Positions 34,263 through 46,979 of a DNA stretch of 64,000 nt are shown piece by piece (position 1 is the first letter of the stretch; every line of letters starts with the position of its first letter). Source of the DNA: Cryptomeria japonica (Eukaryota; Streptophyta; Pinopsida; Cupressales; Cupressaceae); contig NC_081408.1 of assembly GCF_030272615.1 (NCBI RefSeq), positions 762,282,673 to 762,346,672 of the forward strand, written 5' to 3'. Below the pieces are notes generated by a model. That model was not told the DNA's origin. It worked only from the letters and a program-made list of their open reading frames with translations, and searched no databases. Both the position numbers and the translations under genes were made by a program.

Positions 34263-35387
34263 TGTTATGGTGGGAAAATTATGAGTGATAGATCAAGAGG
34301 AAAACTAACCCTTTCCCTCAAAGAGAGATGAGAGTTTCACTATTGATTATCCTTCAAGCACTTTTCACCATTACATTAGGGAGATAAGGGGCAATTCACT
34401 AGATCCAATCTCCACACAAAGATGATAGATTGGATTTTGAATGAATTAAGGATGTTATGATGATCCTCTTATTCCCTTTTGTTTGATTTAGAAAGGAAAT
34501 TTATTGAATTATGTAGTGCAAAAGTGACAAAGAATTGATTATAACTTGAGATCTGAATATGGGATGAAGCTGTGCACTTGGATTTGGCAGTAAAATGTCG
34601 AGAAGAAGTCACCCTACAAATTTGACAAAAAGTTGTCCAGACCGTGGCGGGAATGTAGACGGTCCTCCGAAAAAATCCGCGAAACAAAAAGGGTTTTTCC
34701 GCCTCTGCAAATGAATCCCAAATTTGAAAGTACAACTGCACACTTGCAACCTACACACATAAAAGAGAGGGAAATGTGTTGGGATTGGGGGTTCTCCTTT
34801 AGGTCAAACCCCAGTTTTGGAATTAACCAAGTAATGAAAGAAAGTACTTGCAAGTAGATGTAAATGAAAGACTAAATTGTAAATCACCTCAAGGGAGGTT
34901 GTAGTAGTAACGTTGATAGAAATGCTTGTGTGGAATTGAATTTTGAAAGCAATCTCCTCTTCAATGGTTGAATCCTTGACTTGAATGCAACACCTAGCCT
35001 TGAAGAGAGACTTGAGAATGCTCAATGCTGGAAAAGAATGGTTGAATGCTTGATCGCTTGAACACATTCAACTTTGACCTCTCCCCCTTATTGAACTTAT
35101 GCAAATGAGAGGACGAATGCCCCTTAAATACATGTTTGAAGGATTTGAATTTCATCATGGGCCGATATTGGGGATATTTCCCGCTCATTGCACAACCCAC
35201 AATGCTTGCACTAGAAAGGGCCTACCCCAAAATAGGGTAGAGACAGGGGTGCCACGCCCTTGTCCTGCCCCTGTCTCTAGGACAGAGTGTGGAAAGAGTG
35301 ATGCAGAGGCCAAGGAAGATGATTCGAGTTGTGCGAGGACCCTAATGCAGTCATAAATTACTAGGGTCACAACTTTATGACACTACG
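34263..35387 (-). repeat. 3' LTR of gag-only element
   Basis: About 1125 bp. The minus strand starts at CGTAGTGTCATAAAG (probably ancestral TGTAGTG) and ends at ...CCACCATAACA. It shares long near-identical blocks with 38886-40091, with some indels near 35230-35330, where GTGCCACGCCCTTGTCCTG-type text differs in copy number. Confidence 0.9.
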
Positions 35388-35403
35388 TTTAGCCCCCACT
35401 TTA
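35388..35403 (-). other. Gag-only element polypurine tract
   Basis: The minus strand reads AAAGTGGGGGCTAAA next to the 3' LTR start. Confidence 0.65.
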
Positions 35404-35983
35404 GCGGGAGTATAAGCGTATGCCGATACTGCCGGTAAAGTACAAGGAAACAAGATTGAAAGACTTTCACCACGTCAAGGAGGCAAGATGCACCAAGCCC
35501 CCAGTGGACTTAGGATCTTACGACTTCGATTGACAAAGTAAAAGGGAAGATCGAGAAGGGGAGAACCATGACTGCAAGTAGAAAAGTGCCCTTCACTATG
35601 AGTCATGAAAGCAAGGATACAAAAGATTACAAAGCAAAGCAAAGTTCACTAAGTAATTCTAAGTATCACAATAAGGGAAGAATGAGTAGAGTGTATGCCC
35701 CCACGTTAAAGTGATCGCACGTGCCTTATCGGGATCGATTGCTTTAAGGTAGGATAGACCCAAGAGAGAGAAGGAGGGAGATGTTATCACAAGGATTTAG
35801 CCCCCAATCGAGGAATAAACCCAATGATAATAAACACAAAACACAAGGTAGTGTCGCTTTCCTCGGGGTCAATATGCTGTATGATAATTCATGTATATCA
35901 TATATGTATGTGCATATAATAATCTTCATTCCCCAAAGAAGGACACTACCTTAGAAGAAAGGGAAGAGAGGATGTCTTTTGAG

Positions 35984-37510
35984 TCAACATGAAAGAGACC
36001 AAGGGAAGATCTCAATGCTTTGCATCGTCCCCAAGTAGACATTAAGGGAACAATAGAAGAACATGGATACATATAGAAGAATGGTCACAAAGAGAAATAA
36101 AGAGATAGAGAAAGATCTACTATGCAAAGATTCATTCAAAGAAGTAAACTGTCTTTCTCTTTGGAAAAAATTAGAAATAGGAGGCACACCTGTTGTAGCA
36201 TTCACATGGTTGTTGTTGATTGGATCATTTAACTTGATGAACCTTTTTGTTGGTTTGAACTTCGCAAAATCTTGTTGAACACTCTCCCCCTTATCACTCA
36301 GAGCCATAGCAGTGGATTGCTCCATTTGACTCATAGCCAGTTGATAATTGTGGAGTGTTGCACACAATTGTGGAAAGGAAGTAAACTCAGACAAAATAAG
36401 CTTTTCCCTAATATCTTTTTGTAAATTAGAAATGAAAATTATTTAAATATCATTATCAGGCACATGAAAATAAATTTGAGCACACAAATGCTTATATCTA
36501 CTAGTAAAATCAGTCACTTTTTCTTTAACACCTTGTTTACAATGCATTAAATCAGTCAAAGTGATTTTAGGACCAATGTTGTTTTGAAATTGTTGGATGA
36601 AAGCATTTTCCAGTTGTTGAAAGGAAGTGATATAATAAGAAGGAAAAGAGAAATACCATTTTAAAGCCTTATCTCTTAATGTTCTTGTAAACAATTTTGC
36701 AAGCAATCGTTGATCATAAGTAAAATCAGTACACAAGGTTTGAAATGTTTTGACATGCATAAGAGGATCACCTTTTCCATTATAGAGTTCCAATTGAGGG
36801 ATCTCAACATGTTTAGGTGGTGTGGCTTTAACAATATCAAGAGAAAGTGGGCTCGCAACATCAAAGGTGGGCACACTAAACTTGGATTGACTCATGGAAG
36901 CAATTTGTTGTTGTAAGCAAGACACAATTTGGGCAAGATTGTTAATTGTCATTTCGGTGGAAGAATTGATGTTAGACATAGGTGATTGAGAAAGTGGTGT
37001 GATGTTGTTGAAAGAAAGCATGGACTGAGAATAAGGTGGCGGGACACTATGATAAGTAGGCATTGGTGATGATTGGGTAGAAAAAGGGGCACTTAAAGGA
37101 GGAATAAAGTTGTTGATGGAATTGCCCCCTTGTGTCACACTGATTGGTTGAGAAATAATAAGAAAAATGATGGAAGACATAGGTATCGATGGAGGATTAA
37201 ATGAAGAAGAGGGATTTCCCCCATGACCTATGGTTGTAGGAATGACATTTTGAGTTGAAGTAGCCATGATGTTAGATGTGAAAGTAGGAATACTAGTCAT
37301 AGGATTGGTCAAAGGAATAGAGGAATTGACTTGTGTTGAAGGTTGTGAGTAACCTAGGGTTTCGACACAACACTTGATAGGAATGACATTAGAATCAACA
37401 ATATGTTCAATGCCACACAATATATCGAGTCCATTCTTATCACTTTGAAGCATGCACTTAAGACCTTCAATTAATGGAAGAGCTTCACTATTATGGTATT
37501 CTTGGGACAT
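35984..37510 (-). pseudogene. Ty3-type gag pseudogene
   Basis: Start ATG at 37508-37510. The N-terminal 200 residues are low-complexity (Ser/Pro/Ile-rich). The retrotransposon gag domain follows: PKHVEIPQLELYNGKGDPLM (about 36830-36770), then ALKWYFSFP and the QLENAFIQQF helix. One in-frame stop lies near 36443, then the same frame resumes (NLQKDIREKLILSEFTSFPQ) to 35984. No zinc knuckle and no downstream protease are seen. The parent protein would form the particle shell. The domain is well conserved compared with the rest of the window. Confidence 0.85.
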
Positions 37511-38872
37511 CCATTATTGAAATCTATCAAATTTATTGTCCAATGTGGAAAGTTGATCTAAAGAAACCGTAGTTAAAGCTTCTTCATCATGAGATCCATC
37601 AATGGGCACATGCTTAGGATGGGAAGAATTAACATGATCCTCATTAAAGAAGTCACCCAAATTAGGCTCCATCTCCTCGGTAATTAAACCTTGGGAAGCC
37701 TTAATTCTAATGTTTCATCTAACAGGGATAGAATAGGTAGGACTAATAGTGGTAAAACTCATGCACCAGAGGGAAAATTTGAATTTTGAATTGTAGGACA
37801 AAGCTTACAAAAATGAGTAATGCAAAATGTAAAGAAATAATGATTACAAAATTTTAACTTTGTTGGAGGAAGAGGATGACACAATTTCCAAAAATGAAAG
37901 GAAATTGGAATTTTAAATTTAGGGCCAAGGGAATACCACTTAATTTTAAAATCAGAATTTTTAAAATCAAGGCAGACTGTAATTAACCTCTTAATTTAAA
38001 AATTTTTCTTGAAAGTTGAAATGTTGAATTTTGAAGGTATTTTCGATTCTAGAGGGTTCAAAAACCGATAAAATCAACCAATCTTTCAAATTTAGGCTAA
38101 TAAATACAGTCATAACAATCTCTTGAAATTTCGAGAAAAAAGCCGAGGATTGTGGCGGGAACGCACATGGTCCAACCAACTTTTTCCGAGATTTTTTAGG
38201 AATGGATATTATGATGATTTTAAAGCTAACCCCCCAAAAAAGGTGAATTTTACAATCTCTAGATGGGCGAAATGAAGGCACAAAGGTGAAAATAGGATCT
38301 ATTAGGGTTTTGTAGAAAGGAGGAATTGAAGTGCAATTTTGAAAAGGGTCAAACCTAATGGATAGGGACACCTTGGAAAATGTTTAAGAATCTGAATGTA
38401 ACTAAAATTGATTTTAAATTCACACAAAATCCAATTAATTTTAAAAATTAGGGTTTGATGACCTAACCACTTAATTTTGAAATTTGAATTTAGGGAAAAA
38501 GGGGGAAATTGAAAATTTGAATTGTGGGATTGAAGACAAATATGAGAATAATTAGAAATCTGAAAATTAAGTTGAAATCCAATTTTTGCACAAGTTCAAT
38601 ATGATTTTTGAAAATTAGGGTTTTAACAAGTAACCTCTTAATATTATAAATTTTAATTGCAAATTGAACAAGACAATGAGGAAATTGAATTTGACAAACA
38701 TAACAATTTTCAGATCTAAGACAAACACAAACAATTTTTATAAGTCACAAGTTCAATTTTAAATTTAAAAAACTAGGGTTTTTAATAAATTAACCACTAA
38801 GTTTGCAGAAAGTTGAAACTTTGTAAATGAAAAAATATGCAATTTTGTTCAAAGGATAGCATGCAAGATGTT
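37511..38872 (-). other. Leader of gag-only element
   Basis: About 1.36 kb between PBS and gag, AT-rich with recurring AATTTTGAAATT..AATT and TAGGGTTTT words. No coding signal. Confidence 0.6.
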
Positions 38873-38882
38873 GGGTTCACCA
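38873..38882 (-). other. Primer-binding site of gag-only element
   Basis: The minus strand reads TGGTGAACCC, three bases (TTT) downstream of the LTR end. G1 has the same TTT plus TGGTGAACCC at 43111-43123. A tRNA ending in GGGTTCACCA is implied; I cannot say which. Confidence 0.7.
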
Positions 38883-38885
38883 AAA

Positions 38886-40091
38886 TGTGATGGTGGGAAA
38901 ATGATGAGTGATAGATCAAGAGGAAAACTAACCCTTTCCCTCAAAGAGAGATGAGAGTTTCACTATTGATTATCCTTCAAGCACTTTTCACCATTACATT
39001 AGGGAGATAAGGGGTAATTCACTAGATCCAATCTCCACACAAATATGATAGGTTGAATTCTGAATGAATTAAGGATGTTATGATGATCCCCTTATTCCCT
39101 TTTGTTTGATTTAGAAAGGAAATTGATTGAATTATGTAATGCAAAAGTGACAAAGAATCGATTATAACTTGAGATCTGAATATGGAATGAAGTTGTGCAC
39201 CTGGATTTGGCAGTAAAATGTCGAGACGAAGTCGCCTTGCAAATTTGACAAAAAGTTGTTTAGACCGTGGCGGGAATGTAGACGGTCCTCCAAAAAATCT
39301 ATGAAACGAAAAGGGTTTTTTCGCCTCTGCAAATGAAGCCTGAATCCAAAAGTACAACTGCGCACCTGCAACCTACACACAAAAAAGAGAGGGAAATGTG
39401 TTGGGATTGGGGGTTTGCCTTTATGTCAAACCCCATTTCTGGAATTAACCAAGTAATGAAAGAAAGTACTTGCAAGTAGATGTAAATGAAAGACTGAATT
39501 GTAAATCACCTCAAGGGACGTTGTAGTAGCAATGTTGATAGAAATGCTTGTGTGGAATTGAATGTTGAAAGCAATCTCCTCTTCAATGTTTGAATCCCTG
39601 ACTTGAATACAACACCTAGCCTTGAAGGGAGATTTGAGAATGCTCAATGCTGGAAACGAATGCTTGAATGCTTAATCGCTTGAACACATCCAACTTTGAG
39701 CTCTCCCCCTTATTGAACTTATCCAAATGAGAGGACAAATTCCCCTTAAATACATGTTTGAAGGATTTGAATTTTGTCAAGGGCCGACATCAGGGATATT
39801 TCCCGCTCACTGCACAACCCACAATGCTTGCACTAAAAAGGTCCTGCCCCAAAATAGGGCAGGGAAAGGGGTGCCACACCCCTATCCTGGGAGAACATGG
39901 GCGCCACACCCCTGTCCTACCCCTATCTCTAGAGAAGAGTGTGGATAGAGTGATGCGAAGGCCAAGGAAGAAGCAATTTTCACAAACTGAGCACTCTCCA
40001 GTCTCCGATTAGGCTAGAGGATTCGAGTTTGCATGCGTGAGGACCCTAATGCAGTCATAAATTGCTAGGGTTACAATTTTATGACACTGCA
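38886..40091 (-). repeat. 5' LTR of gag-only element
   Basis: About 1206 bp, pair of 34263-35387. The minus strand starts TGCAGTGTCATAAAATTG and ends CCACCATCACA. A duplicated 'GTGCCACACCCCTATCCTG'/'GCGCCACACCCCTGTCCTA' stretch (39870-39930) makes it longer than its partner. Confidence 0.9.
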
Positions 40092-40327
40092 ACTAGTAAC
40101 CCAATTTTGACCATGATACTTGCCCAAGCGCCACCAAAGTGGTTTTTACTATTGGACGAATTTATGTCTCTTTACTTTTTTTTTTTCTTCTTCTATTTTT
40201 CAATTTTTTTGTGTCATAAGGGGCTTTTTTGCCAGGTTTTCACCAAAGTGACACTTTTTATATTTTCTTGTTTTTTTCATTTTTCAATTTTTTTTGTATT
40301 TTTGCATTAGGATTCATTGAAAAACTA
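40092..40327 (-). other. Element A post-integrase fragment
   Basis: Inverted match to 55850-56065 of element C: TGCCCAAGCGCCACCAAAGTGG, a T-rich block and GCCAGGTTTTCACCAA. It is the continuation of the sequence left of 34263, interrupted by the gag-only element. Confidence 0.8.
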
Positions 40328-41599
40328 TGTATAGAACCTGCAGAGGTGAATACTGTAACTAGTCAAGTGTTCATCATTAAGAAAACATAGTAAAGATAAC
40401 AAATGAACAACTCAACAATCCATGCACAACATGAACACAAAGATTTTTCACGTGGAAACCCAAATGAGAAAAACCATAGTGGGAATTAACACCCACAAAA
40501 TATTTGCACTCTTTTGGAATGCGCCCAGTTAAAGGCCTAGCCTAGTTAGGAGCTTTACAATAATGCCCAGTTAAGAGAAGACCCTGTTAGGAGTCACTTG
40601 GTGAAGGGATTTTAACCTTAGCCTATTAGGAGCTCTACCTTGTTAAGAGTAACCTTGTGAGAGGATTTTAAACTCAAGTTAATGAGCCACCCGATGAAGG
40701 TATTTACAATTCAGACTTGTTAGGATCTACCTGGTTAAGGGATTTCAAACTGCTACAACTGTTAGGGATCAACAGGGTAAAATGATCTGATTACAACACT
40801 TCCTTGCTTGCTAGTGCAGATCCTTTTTAGCTCAACTCTACTTCACACATGCAAACACCTCAATCTGGTTCGACTACCTTCTTCTCAAAACCATCGACAC
40901 ACAATCTCTTCTCCAACTAGACCTAAATACACATTTTAGTTAGGTCAGTCACAAAAACCTAACTACATCACAAGATACAATGAATTTACATTTTGAGTGG
41001 CAAAACAATTCGTCAAAATATATTTCAAATCATTACATCAAATTCCTAGACAATTTCCACCGTTGAATGATCACCGCACATCAATTTGATATCAATCCCT
41101 TGTCACATTCTGCTATGCACTTTGTTGTTTCCCAAGAAATCCGATCCTTGTACACGCTTAAACAACATCTCATCATCACACACAGATTCTGACATGTCAT
41201 CACTAATTTTTGAACATGATAAGATCCATCGCCAAACTATAAATCATTACCAGTCAAATATTTGTTGCCAGTATACATTCTTCTTCACAGAGTTCATAAC
41301 AGTCAGTTACAAATGTTCTTTTCAGTTCACGAAACTTGATGCAGTTCCAATCATAGACACATAACAATATTATAAACATATGTTCTAAACCGTAACATCT
41401 AACTCTTCACAGATTGTCCATACCACTCGCTTGATCATCGCTTTGTTCCTGTTTACCTTGCTGTCAACCAGTTCGACTATACTACCGGTAGGTCTAGATG
41501 ACTTAGATGACAAAACAAACATGGTTTCCATCAATGACAACACAAATAAAGTCACCAAATAACCTAATACAATTATATCATCATCAATAGTCCAACAAT
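40328..41599 (-). repeat. Copia LTR 'D' (3' LTR, internal part mostly lost)
   Basis: About 1.27 kb on the minus strand, from TGTTGGACTATTG to ...TTCTATACA, with TGTCATTGATGGAAAC and CACGTGGAAACCC landmarks shared with the Copia-2 LTRs and the solo LTR at 53037. At the right, GAGGAGATTG (minus strand) sits where a polypurine tract would. I therefore read it as a 3' LTR with its internal region truncated after about 41.6 kb. Confidence 0.75.
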
Positions 41600-41681
41600 C
41601 TCCTCATATCAACTTTATCGGTCATCAAACAACTCATTATCATCATCTTCAGTTATGCTAACAATATCATCTATGCCAACA

Positions 41682-41954
41682 TCATTCCAACAAATGATTG
41701 TATAAGGAAAATGTATGTGATACTTCTCTCGTCACAATATTTGTTTCTATGGTCTCTTCAATCAACATAGATGACTTCTCTTGATATGATGTCATATGGA
41801 GGGTGTCAAACCTTCCATCCTCTAGCACCTCAGAGAGGTTTTTACTATCAAATGCATCTTTTCTTTTTACTTTTTTGGGGTCAAAAAGCGTCATAGTGTT
41901 TTTACTAATGTAGTGTCCTAGATTGTGCCTAGTGAATTTATGACACTCATGCAT
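41682..41954 (-). pseudogene. Ty3-like pol fragment upstream of RT (tentative)
   Basis: A 90-codon minus frame with EDGRFDTLHMTSYQEKSSML and IEETIETNIVTREVSHT. The phrase resembles the segment just before RT in Tat-type Ty3 polyproteins (..EETIPINLGTEEEP..). No further pol domain follows on this strand. It is cut off at about 41960 by the G1 LTR. Confidence 0.4.
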
Positions 41955-41960
41955 GTCGCC

Positions 41961-43110
41961 TGATGCATTAATGAAAGGCCCATGATCAAAATCTCATCAT
42001 TTTGACATCATGGGCCCCAAAGACAAAGTGCCCTCATTTTCCTTAAAACCCCATTTGGGCCTATCTTAGAGAAGACAACAACGCACCACGAAAACATTTG
42101 CATGCCACACTAACTTCCTGATAATTCCATAGAATCTTTTGCCCTGCAGCTGGCCATGCGCCTTCTAACGCGTGTCCTGTGCCTTGCTTCCAATTATAAT
42201 GGTTGTCCGCACCTCTTCCCAACTTTAAAAGCCCTTCTTTTCTTATTTTTAAGGGTTGGCTTTTGGCTTCTTGGCTCTCTCTTTTGGACTTATTCTTCTT
42301 ATACCTCTCTACTCTTTGGCTCTCTAAAGTTCTCTCGCTCAATGCTCATTTGAAGGCTCTAAAAGCACTATCAAGAAACTTCTATCTATGACACTCTTGC
42401 AATTATCTTGCAACAAACACATACCTTGATCTTCATTACACTCATATCTCAAAAAGGGGGGTTAGGCTACACACCTTGTCTTATCTTTATCATTTATCTA
42501 TCTTTTATCATTGAATGCAATTTATCTATCATATCTCTAAGTATATCTATCATCTAGGTGCATTTAGTTTATCAATACATCATTTTATCTTCTTGCAATA
42601 GGGGTTTGCTTCCATTAAGCTGAGTATAGTTTCTTATTTGCATGTTTATCTACTATCTTTTATCCAATCTATCTATTTCATTGTTTGTGGAGGTTAAAAC
42701 ACCAAAGCGGGGGTTTGACTGAGGTAGACCCCTATACAACCCCAACATTTCCCCTATTCTCCATGTTTCTAGGTGGCGAACAAGTTTTGTGTGGCCAAAT
42801 AGGTTAACTGTAAGTTGTACATGAGATTTTGTGTTTTCTGATAGTACATATGACAACATGCCGTGTTGGTGTCCAAAACCAAGGACATTCTTGGCTCTCT
42901 TGTATAACTTATTTTCAGTCCTACACCTCCTTGTTAATTTAGATTTCTATGTTTCATCATCTCTGCGTGTTAAATAGTTTGATTCATTTCTCTTTTAGTA
43001 CAGTTTTTATCCCTTGGGTCACCCTTAGCCCCAGTTTGAGTGAGGTAGCGATGGATCAAATTGTCCTTTGAGATTTATCATCTTAGAGGTGTCAAATCCT
43101 CTCCTCTACA
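41961..43110 (+). repeat. G1 5' LTR (left edge approximate)
   Basis: It ends in CTCCTCTACA before the PBS. It probably starts at TGATGCATTAATG. A TATA-like word (ACTTTAAAAG, about 42222) and GGTTGGCTTTTGGC text lie in its U3/R part. A 3' partner was not found, so the 5' edge is inferred. Confidence 0.65.
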
Positions 43111-43137
43111 TTTTGGTGAACCCTATGTGAATGCCTA

Positions 43138-44700
43138 ATGTTGGATCTCTTTCTCTTAGAGTTTGATGCTTTTGACAAGACATTCTCTAAAGATGATTTC
43201 GATATGTTGGATGAAGTTTTGGATGACTTCTTAGAAGAACCTCTTTCCAAAAGAGATGTAAAAGAAGTGTCATCCTCCATGACATCCTCATTTGAAAATA
43301 ACAAGTTTGTGAATGTTATTGTTGTTTCTGCGGCCCCTCAAAAGCCAAAAAAACCTTACATTCATGTGACCGCAACAATTCCTCTAAAGAAAGTTAAAAC
43401 CATTAATGAAAACCTTTGAAAGGAGAAACTTTTGATTTATACACAAGGTTTATGCAATCTAAATAGGCATCTTACAACACCATTTCTCATACCTATAATA
43501 CTCAAAGGAATAAGAAAACTCTTGATCAATCACAAGTTTCTTTACCACCTTCTCAGCCTAGTCTTCCTCAAGCATCTTTACCAACAGATAAGAAAACTAG
43601 TGATTATCATCTTATCAAGCAACTTAAGGTTACTCTTGCTAAGATCTCACTATGGGATTTTCTTCATACTACTTTGATGTATCAAGGTATGTTGCAAGGG
43701 GCTTTGCAAAAAGATTTTATTGGCCTCTTTTGCGAGACTAGCGAATGTGAATGCGTTGATGGATCATATTCGTGTAGATTCGCTGAATATTCATGCGTAG
43801 TTGGTCAAGCCTTGGTTGGGCCTTCTTTTTAGATTTATATACCTACCTTGTCCTCTTCAATGACGACTCCTATCTTTGTTTCATCCCCTAAAAAGAAGCA
43901 GAAGAGTGAAGGAGTCCTGAAGGAGGAAATTTCTAGGAAGCAAGACTATGTGAAGGAAAAACTACCTAGGGAGAAAGATTCTTTGAAAGGAGACTCCCCG
44001 AAAGTAGATCTCCCTGAGGTACAAGCCTTGGAGTCTACTCCTTATAAAAATCATCTTCTCCATCCAAGGTTAGTGCATTTTTGGGTGATGATTGGGGTTC
44101 TTTAGACTTTACTAATTCTCATGTCGGTGAATACAAAGTTGATCCTGTCCACCTGAAGTTTTCAAAGATTTCATTCACTTCGGCTACAAAGGATGATTAT
44201 GCATTTATAAAGCCAAGTGATGCTTATCATTTTGATCATCTTTTCTAAATGAATCCTCCTTCCTTTAAGGAGTTGCATGATATTTATGGTCCTATATATA
44301 AGCTTGTATCACAACTCGGTTATGATGGAAAAGGTTGTGCACCTAATGAACAAGCTATTCAAATTTCTTTGGAAGCCTAACCTCGTCACCACTACACTGG
44401 ACTAAGATATCGCCATACGGGTCAAAGGTCTAAGCCATGGTTAAATTTTAGCATGGTTTCTATTGATCCTCTTCCTCTTAAGCTTGTTCATCCAAAACTT
44501 ATTGAGAACACTGCACCATCTAGTGAGGTTCCCTTGGACCTTTTTCCTTTGGAAGAAACCTTAAAAGAATTTATAGGTGACTATGATGATTTGCCCTCTT
44601 ATCATCATAAACGTTGATTCCCTTATTGTTTAAATACCCAAGTGTATTTTGGGGAATCCATTGAGTAGGGGGCACCTTTATCTTATAACAAAAATTATGT
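43138..44700 (+). pseudogene. G1 region between PBS and RT, unrecognised frames
   Basis: Broken + frames, including an acidic stretch FSKDDFDMLDEVLDDFLEEP (43192-43251), a lysine-rich segment near 43875-44010, and HYTGLRYRHTGQRSKP (about 44383-44430). I find no gag capsid, zinc knuckle or protease. This piece may be what remains of the protease-RT linker after gag loss. Confidence 0.4.
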
Positions 44701-44728
44701 ACCCACATCTCATCTAGAATATTGTAGT

Positions 44729-46855
44729 GTGCTCTTTAATGGAGAAACTAATGATGTCATTATGAGTGATAAATATCCTGATAAGGTCATCAAGGTCAAG
44801 AAGTGTTTATCTTTTGAAGAATTCAAAGAATATTATGATCTTCTACATCAATTCCTTGACATCTTTGCTTCATCTTATGAGGAAATTCTAGGCATTGATG
44901 AATCAATTGTGGTACATAATATTGTACTTAGTCCTAATGTTAAACCTGTGAAGCAAAAGATTCAAAAGATAAATCCCAAGGTGGCTTTATTAGTCAAGAC
45001 CGAGATAAAAAAACTGTTAAAAGTTGGTTTTATCTATCCCATTGACTATTCACCTTGGATCTCGAACATTTTCCCAATTAGCAAACCTGATGGTAGAATT
45101 TGCTGTTGCATTGAATTTTGGGATTTGAATAAAGCTTCTCTTAAAGATGAATTTTTTCTCTCAAACATTAACATTATTGTGGATTCAACTATGAGTTATG
45201 CTTTGCTCTTTTTCATGGATGGTTTCCTAGGATACAATCAGATTCATATTAATCTAGAAGATCAGTATAAAACTGCCTTCATGACTCCTTGGGGAACCAA
45301 TTTCTATGTTGTCATGTCGTTTGGGTTGAAGAATTCAGGAGCAACCTATCAACGAGCTATGACATTGATATTTCATGATTTCATTAATTAAATCTTGGAA
45401 GATTATGTCGATGACATCTTGGTAAAATCTCTTTCTCATCCAAAACACATTGTAAATCTTTGATTTGTCTTTGAAAGGCTTCAATTATACAAGATGAGAC
45501 TAAATCCCCTTAAATGTGTCTTCGGTGTGGATGTCAGGAAGATTTTGGGATTCATTATCTCTCGTCAAGAAATCAAGATTGATATTGATAAAATCGATGC
45601 AATCGTGAACATGCCTCCACCTAGAAACATCTCCTAGCTTTGTAGTTTGCAAGGGAAAATTTAGGCCATTCACAGATTTGTGACACAATTGGTTGATCGT
45701 ACCCTTCCTTTCACACAATTTTTGAAGAAAGATGTTCATTTTAAATGGAATGAGGAATGTAAGGAATATTTTGATTCTATTAAGATTTACTTGGCTAATC
45801 CTCCTATCTTAATGCTAGCCATGTTCGATAGACCTTTCATTTTGTAAATGTCTACCTCGCCTCACTCTCTAGCAACTTTATTAGCTCAACATGATGATGA
45901 AGGATAGGAGATAATAGTCTATTACATTATTCATAGGAAGATAGAATATGAAACTTGACACTTTTATGTAGAGACACAATGTTTAGCCCTCGTCTTTGCA
46001 ACACAAAAATCAAGGCATTACATCTTCCATGCATAAACATGAGTTATTGCCAAAAACAATATCCTTAAGCATCTCTTCTCAAAGTCCAATCTTTTAGGAT
46101 GGTTGGCTAAGTGGGTGATGATGCTCTCTGAGTTTTCCCTGAAGTTCATAACTTAGAAGTCAATTAAAGTGAAGGTCATTGCTAATCAGTTGGCTGATGC
46201 CCCATCTGAAAAATCTTTTCCTACCTTACATCTTTTCCTTGATGAAGATGTATTTACCACTGGTGAAGAACTCATATGGGATATGTGTTTTGACGGATCA
46301 AGATGATATAGTGGTTTAGGAGTGGGTTTGGTATTGGTCTCACCTTACGGAAAAACATACCCTCTTTCATTCCATTTGGAATTTTATTTCACTAATAATA
46401 TCACCAAGTATGAAGCCTTAATTGCTAGGCTGAGTTTCATGATCGCCATGTATGTGAAGCATATGTGCATCCATGGAGATTCTGAGCTCATTGTAAATTA
46501 GGTTACAGGTGCATATCATATTAAGCAGTTGAATTTATCTCAGTATAGGGATTTAGTTATGATCATACTAAAATATTTCACTACTTATACAATCAATAGT
46601 ATTTCACGAAGATAAAATCGTCATGTGGATGCAATGGCAAGCGCTGCCTCCCTTGTAGGCCTAAACTTTGGTCAGGATGAGTATCACTTTGTGGTACAAA
46701 TCCTCTGCTCTCTAGCTATTACTGATCAATCTCAATTTAATAATTTCATGTGCACTCATATTGATTCAGAAGAGTGGTTCATGCACATTTATAATTATAT
46801 TAAAACCAGAAGTTTTCTTGTCGACACTATAAAGAAATCGCGTGTGCGGATTTAA
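44729..46855 (+). pseudogene. G1 RT, RNase H and archaeal-type RNase H
   Basis: RT begins near 44805 with FEEFKEYYDLLHQFLDIFAS and continues with VKQKIQKINPK, GFIYPIDYSPWISNIFPISK, RTVDY-like ICCCIEFWDLNKAS, and FMTPWGTNFYVVMSFGLKNS. A stop follows at 45391. The catalytic motif YVDDILVKS is at about 45405. Ty3 RNase H covers about 45690-46080 (FKWNEECKEYFDSIK and later). The second, archaeal-type RNase H covers about 46275-46620 (WDMCFDGSR, stop, YSGLGVGLVLVSP; NITKYEALIARL; HGDSELIVN). The key Asp and Glu residues of this domain survive, but stops interrupt it. Confidence 0.9.
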
Positions 46856-46979
46856 AAACTTTCCACTCACTATATCCTCTTATCCAATGTACTTTATCCA
46901 AATTCTTATAATTTTCTCCTTTTATGTTGTTTCAAAAAAGTTGAGATACCCCTTTCTCTCCAGGAAACTCATTTAGGCT

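Larger units (their letters stand above)
34263..40091 (-). mobile_element. Gag-only, non-autonomous LTR element (LARD-like)
   Basis: Minus strand, 5.83 kb. LTRs are at 34263-35387 and 38886-40091, with a PBS (38873-38882), a PPT (about 35388-35403) and a single gag-like pseudogene; no protease, RT or integrase is visible. Flanking pentamers GCTAG (34258-34262) and ACTAG (40092-40096) are a one-mismatch target duplication. The sequence across the insertion point matches the uninterrupted copy in element C at about 56041-56110, so the boundaries are well supported. It must have been moved by enzymes of another Ty3 element. Confidence 0.88.
23399..40327 (-). mobile_element. Element A: 3' part of a Ty3/gypsy element carrying an antisense PMD gene, with nested insertions
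   Basis: A composite region. The minus-strand 3' LTR is at 23399-24161, followed by its polypurine tract (24162-24175), an antisense (+ strand) PMD gene (24381-32690) and post-pol non-coding DNA (32690-34262 and 40092-40327). Copia-2 (26406-31910) and the gag-only element (34263-40091) interrupt it. Homology with element C (about 55850-60703, opposite orientation) supports the assembly: the same order of post-integrase spacer, PMD, intron repeats, PPT and LTR is seen there. The pol genes and 5' LTR of A are not in the window; at about 40328 it runs into another copia LTR. Confidence 0.8.
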
